DNA of 64,000 bases, taken from Glycine soja. Taxonomy: Eukaryota; Streptophyta; Magnoliopsida; Fabales; Fabaceae. A program made the position numbers and the translations under genes. Positions 23,993 through 34,675 of this stretch are shown here, piece after piece (within the stretch, counting starts at the first letter, position 1; each line of letters begins with the position of its first letter). Under the pieces are notes generated by a model. It ran no database searches. It was given only the letters and a program-made list of their open reading frames with translations, and was not told the origin of the DNA. The stretch spans positions 14,775,731-14,839,730 of the forward strand of contig NC_041008.1 of the NCBI RefSeq assembly GCF_004193775.1, read 5' to 3'.

Positions 23993-25509
23993 AACAAATA
24001 TATAATTCATCAAAACTCATAAAAGTATTTAAGTTGGTTAAATTTAATTAATAATATCATAGATTTAATTTTTTCTCTAAAATACCCATTTAATTAAATG
24101 ATTTAAGTGATTGTTATATTTAATGACACTACTCATTTTTAAGGGATAAATTTTTTCACTAATGAGTATGACTTATCTCATTAATAATTTTTATAATAAA
24201 AAAGGATATAGAATAAAATTAACAATTAATGCATTTAATAGTGGTCATATGTTTCTTATATTTAGGAATACAAGAATTTTCTCATTTTTTTCTTATATAT
24301 ATGAAGAGAGATAATACTTGTTTTGGGTAAATGAACATTTTAGTCATTGCATGTGTAAGTCGATGACAATTTAGTCCCTAAAAGAATAAAAGTTCTAATT
24401 TTGTTCCTAAAGGTATAAAAGATATGACAATTATGTTATACAGTGAAGTTTTTATGAGATTACTTTGTCATTAAGTTGTATTCCCTTCATACTAAAATTT
24501 AAGAGAGAGAAAATTGATTCACACCCATTAAGAAATTTAATTCATTTCCTAAAGTACCATTTACATTTAATTGCATATGACAAAAAAAGAGAAAGTTGTT
24601 GAAAATTAAACTCTAATTAATGAAGGATATTTTGGAGATGATATCATTAAATAGGGGATAATTAGTTAAAATTTGCTTATATTTTAGTCCATCACACAAA
24701 GAATATTTTTTTCTTATATTTTAGTCCAAAAAGAATAATGTTTAAGGATCAATTTGACATTAAGTTGAAAAATTCATAGACTAAATTGTTATTAAGTAGT
24801 ATGCTAGAACATAATTGTCGTACAAATGGAAAATAAAGAACCAATTTCACTAAGTACATATCAAATTAAAAATCTTGAACCAAAAATGGAAAATTTTGGT
24901 GCAACTTGAATGATCTTCATGTGTTGTTGAGATGTTTTTGAAAGTTTTTGGTTTTGATTTTAAAAACTTAAAACTTAGACCCAAATAATGTTGGTAGGCT
25001 AAAAAAAGGTTTGCTTCTAAATAGATAATTTTCTACACTAGTAAATGGTTATTGGTTTCATGTGTAGACCCACGCACAAATTTTTAATCTAAAAGATAAA
25101 AGGGGAGTTTAATAGTTGAAACTTAGGATAAAAATTATAATCATGTTCCTATTAATAAAATTTGATTATCATAATACGATAAAAGAATTAGATCTTAATT
25201 TCCATAATTTGATTAAGTTTAGACAAAAGTGACTAGGTTTCTTGAATTAAAAAAATTAAGAATTATGATAAAAATGAAAAATATAATTGAATAACATGAT
25301 TTAAAATTAAGTATTTAAAATAATTTATTAGAATAATTATAAAACATTTTCAAGTATACTTAAAAGAAGTTATTTTATTAATTTGATATATAAACTGTTG
25401 TATCTTCATAAATGAGTATTATATTATTTTACTGTATTGCTGTTATAATTATATGTTTTAAATACTAAGATGATAAATCTTTGCTCATTGAGGCAGAGAT
25501 AAATACCTT
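23993..25509. other. AT-rich non-genic stretch
   Basis: No coding similarity. Words such as TAGTCCCTAAAAGAAT and AGTCCAAAAAGAAT around 24,350-24,780 hint at a decayed foldback element, but pairing is too weak to delimit. Confidence 0.4.
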
Positions 25510-25740
25510 GTACTAGCGCTTAGAGGTACTAAGACCAGAGATATATTTGTAATGTGAGACAAAGATTATTACTTCGAATTGGTGCTCAAAGAAGTTGAGA
25601 CCAAAGATATTCCTGTAGTGTAAGATGAAGACCTTGGATAGGTATTGGTGCTCATCGAATTTGAGACCAAATTATTATTTATGAGATTGGAATGTTTTAC
25701 CTAGTATTAGTGCTTGGTGGTGAGGCCAAATGATTATAAG
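25510..25740. repeat. Degenerate 66-bp tandem repeat, about 3.6 units
   Basis: Units start at 25510, 25576, 25642 and 25704 (spacings 66, 66, 62). Each has the core G-T/A-ATTGGTGCTCA...GAGACCAAA followed by an AT-rich spacer. The first unit is the most diverged (GTACTAGCGCTTAGAGG...AAGACCAGA). No coding sense found. Confidence 0.75.
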
Positions 25741-26149
25741 TAAAGTAAATTGTAAGTAATGTTAAGAAAGGAACATGCAGTGATACGTTGTCTATAGTGG
25801 AAAACATAGCTTGACAAGCTAAGGAATGAGCGACAAGGGCTTAATGATGGAAGTCTTGGGAGTATGGTGTCAAGTGATGAAGTATATGAAGGACTAGGGA
25901 TATTGTTGGAATTTTGGCAAGAGTATCAAATTGATTAAGTAACAAAGTAGTGAGTAATGTTATTGTCACAAGGACTTGTTTGATAATTGGATAGTTAAAA
26001 GTAAGATTTATAGACTATAAATATTGAGAAATTGAAAGTAACCAAATTAAAATACAATTGCATAAAAATAAAATAGAAAAGTAAAGAATTTAGATTTTTT
26101 GGGATATTTTTCAAACATGTAGCATGCACAGTAAACTTGGTCTAAATCA
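25741..26149. other. No gene recognised
   Basis: Purine-rich then AT-rich sequence between the tandem repeat and the copia remnant. Nothing supported. Confidence 0.4.
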
Positions 26150-26685
26150 ATGGAAGAAATCACCATGATTTAACTTCATTAGATGTTTCTAACATGTAAT
26201 CACTAACTTCGTAGCCAAAGAACCAATGGTGCGATAATCTGCCTCTATGGATGATTTGGCAACTATTTTTTGTTTCTTACAGGACCAAGATATAGCATTG
26301 GGTCTCAGGTAAATGATGCATATGGCATTCGATTTTATGTCAATGGAATCACCACCTTAATCAGAATCACAAAATGCTCGTTGGTGAAGATTTGATGATT
26401 GATAAAGATGGAGGCCATAATCCAAGGTACCCTTGAGGTAGTGAAGAAGACGTTTTGTGACCTGCATCTGAACTGTGTTTGGAGCATGCATATAATGAAA
26501 GATATTGTGGTGAGCTAACAAGTTGACAATATTCATGAGCATCACAAGAAGGCATGTCACCACATTCAGCAAGATTAACCGAGGTAGACATTGGTGTGGA
26601 GACAAGTTTCGCATCATGCATGTTGTGTTTATGGAGAATGTCACAAATATAATGATGTTGGGTCACTATTAAAAAAAGGATTTTT

Positions 26686-26947
26686 TACGACGGTTAATAA
26701 GTGCATTTAACAACGGTTATCAACCGTCGTTGTTTAAAACGTCGTTAAAACGAAATTGATTTTCATGATGGTTATTATAATAACCGTCTTTAAATGTACG
26801 AACCTTTCAAAGACGGTTATTAGCTAATAACCGTCTTTGTATGTTGTGTCAACATTTACACTCAAAGACGATTATTTCATAATAATCGTCTTTGAATTTG
26901 AAAATCAAAAACCTTTCAAAGACGGTTATTTCGTAATAACCGTCTTA
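26686..26947. repeat. Left subterminal palindrome array of CACTA-A
   Basis: Successive palindromes with core GACGGTTATTA...TAATAACCGTC. 26808-26839 is a perfect 32-bp palindrome, 26863-26894 is near perfect and 26917-26947 is near perfect, starting 55 and 54 bases apart. A shorter one lies at about 26764-26789 and a related ACAACGGTTATCAACCGTCGTTG at about 26712. Subterminal repeats are the transposase-accessory binding sites in the family; that role here is inference. Confidence 0.85.
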
Positions 26948-27562
26948 AAAAAGACATCGAGAGTGACAAATTATAAAACATTAAAATTGATATTGAGGTA
27001 CTAAAATTAATATCCAACTTAGTACGCACTAAAATTATCAGACATTAAAATACAATTATGGGTTTGATGACAAATCATAATCTAAAAACTTCATGCATGA
27101 AACAATACAAGAAAGAACATACATATTTAAGATGCTACTTCCGTAAATGCCAGCAACCTACAAGTTTTTTTGTTTCCCCTACGAATTTCTCATGCTAATT
27201 GGTATTTTAGTTACTATGACAAGAAGTTTACTTAATATTAATAATCAATAAAGAGTTTAATAGATAACATAACATTGATTCCTAAAACAATATAGAAAGA
27301 ACATACATATCAATACCAATTAAAACAAGAGTTTAATAGATATGAACAGTTAGTGTAAAAATATTTACACTGTTAATCAGAAATCATCCTTTTGTATGAC
27401 TTTTAAGGTAGTTATTTTGAAAATCAAACAAACTTATACTATACATGGCTAGCGGTTTGAAATTAAGTGACACTATGACACGATATAAGAATTCCTTACA
27501 CTATCAATGTTTATTATATTCTTAAAACAAAATCCTACTTGAACACACTCACATATACACAC

Positions 27563-27682
27563 CTAAGAAAGAGAACAGCATCTCCAGAAACAAGATTCTT
27601 TTGGCTAACAAAAATACTCCAGTCAGTAGTGAGCAGATGCCACCTTGGCTGACCTTCCTTTGATACTTGATCATATAGACTT
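27563..27682 (-). pseudogene. ARF B3 DNA-binding domain exon fragment (captured)
   Basis: Minus strand reads [20 protein letters not shown] then [10 protein letters not shown] and ends at a GT donor (CTTAG|GTGTGT) at 27562. This matches the auxin response factor B3 core ([23 protein letters not shown]). R-to-W and G-to-D substitutions hit conserved positions. It is a single exon piece within CACTA-A. Confidence 0.82.
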
Positions 27683-27699
27683 TTTGTGTTAAAATGTAG

Positions 27700-28050
27700 G
27701 ATTGAGTTCATATATTTTGTTTTTGGATGGGTATTGTGGCATTAGTGAAATGGGGTTTTGAACTTGTCAACTGCTTGACTAATGTCCTTTAAGAAGTCTG
27801 GATCGGTATTGGGTGCTACTTGTGAGTGTGCTCAAACTGAAGACTGTTTTCCTTGTTTGGAGTGACACCTCACATGTTCTAGTTTTGAATTTCTAGTAAC
27901 ATGAAATTGTTTAGGAGTTTTGAATTCATTGTCTTCCTTGGGGTCATAAATTTCTTTTTGTTCCCATTACAGGATTATAAGCAGCAAAGACCTTCTCAAG
28001 ATCCATAGTTTTGAAAGTTAAAAAATTATCCTCTCAATAACTTGAACTGA
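27700..28050 (-). pseudogene. Unidentified protein-like segments inside CACTA-A
   Basis: Minus-strand pieces read EDNFLTFKTMDLEKVFAAYN (about 28,030), EIYDPKEDNEFKTPKQFHVT (about 27,930) and NTDPDFLKDISQAVDKFKTP (about 27,770). They look like exons of a real gene, separated by frame changes. I do not recognise the family. Confidence 0.4.
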
Positions 28051-29565
28051 TGGTGCAGAATGCATTATTTTTAACCGTAATGATACTAGATTATCCAATT
28101 TTTACATTGAAAAATCATCTCAGACTAAAAAATATTATACGTAATTAACACACATATGCTTGTTGGTAATTAACACTAGAAAATCATCACAGACTAGAAA
28201 ATATTATATGTAGTGATACTAGTTTTTAATTTTTACTTACTATATTTTCTGTCCGTTTATCGTAATTAACACACATAATCACTTAATTAAATAAATTATA
28301 CGTAATTTGAACAAATATGGATTTGTGTCTGTGTTAAATAAATTATACGTAAATTAACACACATACGTTAATTTTAATATAATAGGTTTGAGTTTTAAAA
28401 ATTAAATATGTTATATTTTATAATCTAATTTAAGTTATGTTTTAGGCTATTACAATTTCAGTCAGTGTTTTATATTCTTAAATATATAAGAGTGAGAGTT
28501 TTAAATAATTATGTATTAATGATGAATTTTAATTTGATAAATAATATTTTATCAGACATATGATATTATATTTAAAATGATATTATATATAATAAAATGT
28601 TTTTTGATTTAAGTTTTTATGTTATATATTTTTAAACCAAGAAATTTGTATCAAGTCACTATTATTTCAACTTAGGTAGTAAACTTGATAGTAATCCGCG
28701 TATAGCGTATGATATTTCTATTTTAAAATTTTGATTAATAAGAAAAATTTCGCTGCAGGTATCACAAAGGATAGACAGATATCACAAAGGACAAGCACCT
28801 AATTTGATTAATTTCGCTGCACACTTTACGATATGTCGATAACTCAACTTAAATCTTCCCATGTGCGTTTACAAGAGTTAATTTTAAGAAAACTCTATTT
28901 TCCATCAAAATAAACTTACATTGAAATTTAAAAACGATAACTTACATTGAAAATTTAAAAACTTTTGGAACTGTAAATAAAAAATCGAAATTTTAAAACA
29001 ACTAAATTAGAAAAATGCCAACATATAAAGATTAAGATTAGAAAAATAAATTTGGAGAAACCAAAAATTTAAAAACGATAACTTACATGCACCACAAAAA
29101 CATTTTGTGCCATCAACTATTGGACTTTGGAGCAACTATATGGAACATGGACTTAATGTTCAGGGTGAATAGTGGTTGTTATATTCATGGATACGTGGCC
29201 CAATTCTAATTATAACTTTAACTTTACATTACAAAATAGTTTTAAAATGTGTTTAACTTTACGGTTCTAAAAATACAGTGGTTCTAAATAAAATTTAAAG
29301 TTATTTAATTTTATTGAGCTGATAAAGATAAATGCTTTTGTGTAAAACAAGAAAATTACTCCATTAAAATAGTTATAGTAATTAATATTTAAAAAAGAAA
29401 CATGTTTCTTTACTAATTACTGCCATTAACTCAAAATTAGAATTAAAGAAATAAACTCAGTGCAGAAAGAAAGAAGCTTTGTTGAATTTATCACACGAGC
29501 AATAAGATAAAAAAAGACGTGCAGATGAGGCAAACAAGATTGATGACAAAAGATAGGAAATTTAC
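28051..29565. other. AT-rich interior of CACTA-A
   Basis: No coding similarity. Short repeats of ATTATACGTAATT with ACACACAT occur around 28,130-28,370, and TATCACAAAGGA is repeated near 28,760-28,790. Confidence 0.4.
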
Positions 29566-29628
29566 CCAAAACTTCAACAGTTTCTCCAGGACTGGCAGGA
29601 GAAGCAGCTTCTCCAGGGTTAATTGAGC
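29566..29628 (-). pseudogene. 63-nt exon-like segment, unidentified
   Basis: Minus strand: acceptor GTAGCAG, then an open segment reading GSINPGEAASPASPGETVEV, then donor GTAAAT. Exactly 21 codons between well-formed splice sites. Source gene not recognised. Confidence 0.4.
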
Positions 29629-30475
29629 CTGCTACTTTAATTATTAAATATTATGCAAACAAGCCTATCAATATGATGTGCATGAATCAAATATAGGAAT
29701 TCATTTTGATAGTAAAAATCAACCGTATTGTTTGGATTAATTTTATAGTGAAAAAATAATCATTAATTTTTATGATAAAAGTAAAATAATAAATAATTAT
29801 TTCTATTTTTCCACAGTGAGCAGTTAATTATATAGCAATTACTTAATAAAAATCAAAGGTAAAAATGTCCAATAAAAATGTGTCAAAATGAGATATCTCT
29901 ATTGTATTCTAATAATTTTAGACAACATATTATTATCTTAAATTCTTAACTATGTTAGTCCTAAGAATTCAAAATTGAAAATATAAATAAAGTATAAAAA
30001 AATATTAATGAAATTAACTTTATAATCTTGAATATATTAATTAATTCATTAATTATTATAGAGACAATAGATCTCACTTGTTAGCTATCGATAACTTCAA
30101 GTGAGTGGATTGGGAATGTATCTCATGGCCCATTCCTAGCAAAGTCTCCTGCTACCCACCTACTTGACCCATGGAATGCAAATATTTTTTTTCATCAAGA
30201 GGGACCAAATAAGTAAACAAATAAGCACGGCTATTAAAAAAAGAAAAAGGTTACATCAACACACCTTATGAGCAGAGCGGAGCATATAGTCCCAAGAGCA
30301 AGCTGATAGGAGTCACAGTGCACAAGGATACTCCAAGCTGATAACCGTGCTATTTGGTCCTTTGCATAAATGATTGCAACCAAGTAAATCAGGGATTAAA
30401 TCTATTTCAACTGATAAGTGTTTTGAATCTTCTCTCACACACATGCAAATGAACAAGAACAAGATCATTAAACAC

Positions 30476-30801
30476 CTTATATTCCATTCAATTTCTTCAT
30501 GAAGTGGCACTTCCTCAGTTGATGGTGCTTCAACTTCCATTTTTGCTTTGGCTGCAGCATCTCTTGCTGGTTTTGCAAGCATGTACTCTTCCTGCATAAC
30601 ATGTATAATTTCATAGTTGGAAGGAACAATGAATTAATTGATGACATCAAAATTGTGTAATTAGGACATGGTTGTAATTTGTAAACGACTTTCCTGCCAT
30701 TATTTTAAAATTTTTCAAACATAAACAACTTACTTGTCTTTCCAAACAAGCTACATTTGAACATTGAGGGTTTGGCTTCATTTGCATAGTTGGGAAAAAT
30801 T
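30476..30801 (-). pseudogene. UBA5: UBA5 (UFM1-activating enzyme) two-exon fragment (captured)
   Basis: Exon 30734-30801 reads FFPTMQMKPNPQCSNVACLE and ends at a GTAAGT donor. Exon 30476-30591 begins EEYMLAKPARDAAAKAKMEV, continues to PLHEEIEWNI and ends at a GTGTTT donor. The order and intron position agree with plant UBA5, the E1 for UFM1; CSNVAC is part of the zinc-binding region. Only this C-proximal piece is present; the nucleotide-binding core and catalytic cysteine are absent. The intron (30592-30733) is retained, so capture was at the DNA level. Confidence 0.85.
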
Positions 30802-31210
30802 CTATATGCAAAGAAAAAGCATAACTACATAAAAAGTAAGCAAACATAAATCAAGTCAATTCACATTTCATAAGTCCAAAAGTGCATAATCTCAACGTGA
30901 AAATTCTACGGCTGATTGGCAAAGAAAGAAATTAGCTTGAAGTCCTTAATCAACATATTACTTGGTGACTCTGTAAGCTTGCAAACAAAAACAAATTTAG
31001 AGTGTAAAAAACCCAACCCAAGTGATTGTTATATGTATTTTACTAATTTGAAACAAAGCTCATCTTGACCCTTTTCAATATCTCTTTAGCCTTCTAATGC
31101 CCTGTTTCAATGCAAAACTAATAACACTACAACCTAGTATACATAATTGAAATTGTGCTTTTAAAACCTGGAAGCAAAAATACAACACAAACATAATCAT
31201 AAATCATCAC

Positions 31211-31318
31211 CTCCAGAATTTTATTCAACGACTTTGCCAATGCTAGTTTAAGGTAACCAGGATGTAACTCTCCACTTTCATAGGTTGCAGTCAGCTCTTC
31301 AAACCTTGTGAAAGTCAT
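31211..31318 (-). pseudogene. Cytosolic tyrosyl-tRNA synthetase exon fragment (captured)
   Basis: Minus strand reads TRFEELTATYESGELHPGYL then KLALAKSLNKILE and ends at a GT donor (31210). This corresponds to the EEL..YESG.LHP.DLKPAL.KALNKIL block near the C-terminus of eukaryotic TyrRS. Asp-to-Tyr and Pro-to-Leu changes indicate decay. It lies 130 bases from the AFB fragment on the other strand. Confidence 0.75.
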
Positions 31319-31483
31319 AGATTGAATGGAAGCAAAAACATGTATCAAGCAAACATTTGCGTAGAAGAAAAGGTAAACAAAAAAATTGTAAAACAGAATA
31401 AAGGTAAACAAAATGACTAAAGAGGTTGCTACTTTAAAGGCATCTGAAATTCAAAGAGGGAAAATAGCAAAACTTACTTATTA

Positions 31484-31920
31484 CCTCTCCCCTCTGCCGG
31501 ACCAGGTCCTGGAGAACGTCCTGGAAAGCGTGCTCCACTTCCTTACCTCCCGGCATGACTGCAATGCCGCCTCACTGGTCTGCATGTCCTGCTACCGCGC
31601 CGAGGCCCTCACCCGCACAAAGCTCTTCATCGGAAACTGCTACGCCGTATCCCCCCGTAGCACCACCAGCCGATTCCCCCGCGTCCGGTCCATGACCATC
31701 AAGGGCGAGCCATGCTTCGTTGACTTCGACCTCATGCCCCTGAAATGGGGGCCTACTTCACCCCCTGGGTCACCGCACTCTCCCAATATTACCACTCCTC
31801 CCTCAACAAACTCCACCTCAAACGAATGTCCCTCACTGACCACGATCTCACCCTCCTCTCCCACTCCCTCCCTTCTTTCCAAGACCTCCTTCCTCACGTG
31901 CTGTGAAGGCTTTGTACACG
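31484..31920 (+). pseudogene. AFB4/5-type auxin-receptor F-box fragment (captured)
   Basis: The plus strand reads [20 protein letters not shown] then [20 protein letters not shown] (F-box) and [20 protein letters not shown], then [12 protein letters not shown] one-base frame change near 31,752 continues as [16 protein letters not shown] and [20 protein letters not shown] before a stop. The FDLMP..WGA motif and FLTSR favour the AFB4/5 clade over TIR1. Intact proteins are F-box subunits of SCF complexes that bind auxin and Aux/IAA. The leucine-rich repeats beyond the second are absent, so this cannot be a receptor. Composition is much more GC-rich than its surroundings. Confidence 0.85.
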
Positions 31921-31927
31921 TAGAGTG

Positions 31928-32170
31928 AGAATGTTTTGTTTTCCTGGTGTCATCGCGGGTGAAGAGATCGGAGAGGGTGCTGCGGGGGCGGACGACGCAG
32001 GAGCGGCGGCGGGGGAGGGAGCAAGGTCGGAGGTGGCGGGGCGGGAGCAGGACTTGGAGCGAGTGAGCGAATCAGTATGAGAGCGTGAGAGTGAGAGGGT
32101 CAGCTGAGGAAGGTTCAAGAACTAGTTAGGGTTCAATGCGAAAGGAGAATGTGGGAGGACGCTGCTGTGC
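31928..32170. other. GC-rich segment next to the AFB fragment
   Basis: A GC island with GGCGG/GGGGCGG words. The minus strand is open from 32118 to 31894 with a Ser/Pro/Ala-rich reading (LAPSPAAAPASSAPAAPSPI). It may be the 5' region of another captured gene, or extension of the AFB locus. Not identified. Confidence 0.4.
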
Positions 32171-32191
32171 GTTTGCTTTTTTTTTTTCGAA

Positions 32192-32380
32192 TTACGACAG
32201 GTTTTTACTAAAACCCGCCGTAAATTTAATTATATATAACATTCTAAGGCGGTTTTCAATAACCGTCTTAGAATGTATGTCGTAAAATGCTCTAATCCTT
32301 ACAATAATTACAAAAATGCCACCGTGCCACTTTCTAAAGCGGTTCTCATACAACCGTTGTAGAATGGATGTTGTAAAAAG
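32192..32380. repeat. Right subterminal repeats of CACTA-A
   Basis: Repeats include CATTCTAAGGCGGTTTTCAA paired with AATAACCGTCTTAGAATG, and TTTCTAAAGCGGTTCTCATA paired with CAACCGTTGTAGAATGG. They resemble but are not the same as the left array (TAAGGCGG versus AAAGACGG), so the two ends have diverged or came from related elements. Confidence 0.75.
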
Positions 32381-32400
32381 CTATTTTTGTAGTAGTGGGT

Positions 32401-33075
32401 GAGGAAGAGACCATTCTGTGTAGGGACCAACTCAAGCCCAAGAAAATGACTAGGTTCTCCAAGGTCTATGAGAGAGAACTTAGCTGCAAGAGAGGACTTG
32501 AATGAATTTAGGATCATTACCTGTGAGCAGAAGATCATCAACATAAACAAGAAAGTAGGCCAACACGAGGTCATGCTTGTAAACAAATAGAGATGCATCA
32601 AACTTGGAGTTTGTGAATCCAATGCTAATCATGCATTGTTTCAAAGCTTGAAACCTGTCTCGAGGAGCCTGTTTAAGGCCATAGAGTGCTTTTTGAAACT
32701 TGCAAACATGATCAAGGAGTTGAGGATGAATAAATCCTGGTGGTTGAGACATGTATATGTCCTCCTCAATATTTCCATGAAGAAAGGCATTATTGACATC
32801 CATTTGAATAAGAGGCCAACATTTGGAGAGAGACACTCATAGAACCAACTTGATCACATGTGGCTTGATGACTGAATGAATGTATCAATATAGTTAATCC
32901 CTGGACGTTGATGAAACCATTTGGCCACTAAGCGTACCTTGTAACGAGCAATGGAGCCATTTGTGTTGCGTTTGATGTGGTAAACCCATTTACTACCAAT
33001 GATATTGAAGTGATTTTGTTTTGGAACTAGAGTCCATGTTCCATTAGCCAAGAATGTTGTGAATTTGTCTGACAT
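32401..33075 (-). pseudogene. copia reverse transcriptase part (proximal)
   Basis: Minus-strand readings contain IGSKWVYHIKRNTNGSIARY (32854-33075), then MDVNNAFLHGNIEEDIYM, KALYGLKQAPRDRFQAL and FLVYVDDLLLTGND (32480-32836), and LAAKFSLIDLGEPSHFLGLE up to the CACTA junction. The YVDD catalytic box is intact. The frame breaks between 32,836 and 32,854 and again near 32,500. Function would be copying element RNA; this copy is interrupted. Confidence 0.88.
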
Positions 33076-33928
33076 GACAACTTTCCATTCAGGAATTTTG
33101 AGAGCCTTAGTGAGGCATGAGGGCTTAACTGGTTCTAGTATTGGAAATTTTGAAGCTACATGGATTTGTTTCGGTTTAAAAATTATATTTCAGGATCGGG
33201 TTACCATTGGATGGGTGGGATGTGGTTGTGATTCTTCAGCAAGAAAATTATTAGAGGAAGAGATGTGCAAGTTGCAATCTGGTGACTCAATATTAGTAGG
33301 ATTTAAGGGCATTTGAGTTTCAAAAATTGAAGTTGTATTTTGGGGTTGAAGATATGTTGTGGGGGGTGTGAATGGGAATTAATGGAATTGTTATGGCCAT
33401 GTAATGATGACGCTGGAGATTGTCGTGGGAATTTGGGACATTAACTTCAATTGTGGGATTTAAATGTTGATTTGCATTGGATGGTGAAGGTTGGTCGATG
33501 GAACATTGGAATAAAGGAATAGGATTGGTGGATTGTTGCGAGATTTGATTCGCATCAATTGTTTGAGAAAATTTATCTGTATCAATTATGTGCGGAAATT
33601 GAGGATTGGTTGGCATAGTGTGAACGATGGTTATTGGCTACGGAAGATTAGGAAAACTAGATGAGGAGATTGATGGATGGGAATTAAGATTGGGGGAAGA
33701 GTGACATGGTTGTTGTTGTGGAGTAAGGAAATGTGTTTTCTACGAAATAAACATGACGTAAGGTGTAGGTCTTTTGTGAGAGTGGATGAAAATAGAGGTA
33801 AGCACTTTGCTATATCCAATAAAGATACAGGGTTGGGATTTGGATTGAAGCTTGTTGGTGGTTATGGTGCTAGCCATGGGAAACAAAGACAACCAAAGAC
33901 ACGTAATTTGGAGTACTTTGGTGGGTTC

Positions 33929-34664
33929 TTAAAATAAAATTTCAAATGGGGATTTCATTTTAAGTACTAGTGTGGGCATATAATTTATAAGGTAAGCAGT
34001 AGTTTGTAAGGCATATGACCAAAATGGTAATGGTAGTGAAGCATGGTGTGGGAGGGTACTGGCAGTTTCAACTAGGTGACGGTGTTTGCATTCAGATGAG
34101 CCATTATGTTGAGGGGTGTATGGTGGAGTGGTTAAGTGAGATGTTCCATGTTTTTGAAGGAAGGGTCTAAGTTTAATAAACTTGCTTCCATTGTCACTAT
34201 ATAGAGTCTTAATTTGGCTTTTAAATTGGTTTTCGACTAATGATTTTAAGGTAGGCAAGATTATGGAAACATGGAATTTTAACTTAGTTGAATATAGCCA
34301 TACATATTTTGAGAAATGATCGATAAAATAACATAATAAAAATGTCCATTTATTGATTCAATTGAGGTAGGACCCCACACATTAGAAAAGATCATTTCAA
34401 GCGGTTTATTGCTAGATAACGTTGACTTGAAAATGGAAGCTGGTGACTTTTATTGGATAGACAATTTAAACATGTGAGAGATGTTGGGACAGATTTGGAA
34501 GGAAGGATTTGCTTTAGGGCTTGAAGGTAAGGGTGACCAAGACACTGATGCCACAATTTTATTGAGAGACGACTATGGACATGGTGAATTGTTAGAGGAG
34601 ACAAAGAAGATTGCAACTTGTACACCTGATCTTCAGTCTTTCCTTGTAGAAGAACCACTCCCAT
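33929..34664 (-). pseudogene. copia integrase part
   Basis: 34392-34664 reads SIKLWHQCLGHPYLQALKQI and CLNCLSNKSHQLPF, the H-H-C-C GAG-pre-integrase zinc region. 33929-34258 reads LYSDNGSKFIKLRPFL and TPPYTPQHNGSSECKHRHLV, the catalytic core with the D and E positions visible. The two are in different frames with a gap. 33,080-33,900 between integrase and reverse transcriptase is the variable linker. Confidence 0.85.
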
Positions 34665-34675
34665 TGTCAGGCTCT

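Larger units (their letters stand above)
26664..32397. mobile_element. Complete non-autonomous CACTA element with captured gene fragments (CACTA-A)
   Basis: Left terminus CACTATTAAAAAAAGGATTT at 26664; right terminus CTATTTTTGTAGTAGTG ending at 32397. The 3-bp target GGT is present on both sides (26661-26663 and 32398-32400). Removing the element and one GGT rejoins the copia reading frame, which independently confirms both ends. Length is 5734 bp. It encodes no transposase, so it must have been mobilised in trans. Inside are fragments of at least four host genes (ARF, UBA5, tyrosyl-tRNA synthetase, AFB) plus unidentified exon-like pieces, and palindrome-rich subterminal regions. This is the 'Pack-CACTA' or transduplication type known from soybean Tgm elements. 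Confidence 0.93.

Noticed and set aside
24320..24830. Foldback element with TAGTCC words
   Set aside because: The arms could not be paired over more than short words by eye.
25480..25760. CRISPR-like array
   Set aside because: Plant nuclear context; the repeat units are diverged and the spacers AT-rich. It is an ordinary degenerate tandem repeat.
31413..31928. A 171-residue functional F-box gene
   Set aside because: The frame diverges from the AFB family at about 31,752 by a one-base shift, and nearly all leucine-rich repeats are missing.
19471..32397. Possible large CACTA element from CACTACAAAA at 19471 to the TAGTG at 32397
   Set aside because: The right end is fully explained by the element starting at 26664, with matching GGT duplications and copia frame restoration. 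19468-19470 does not match.
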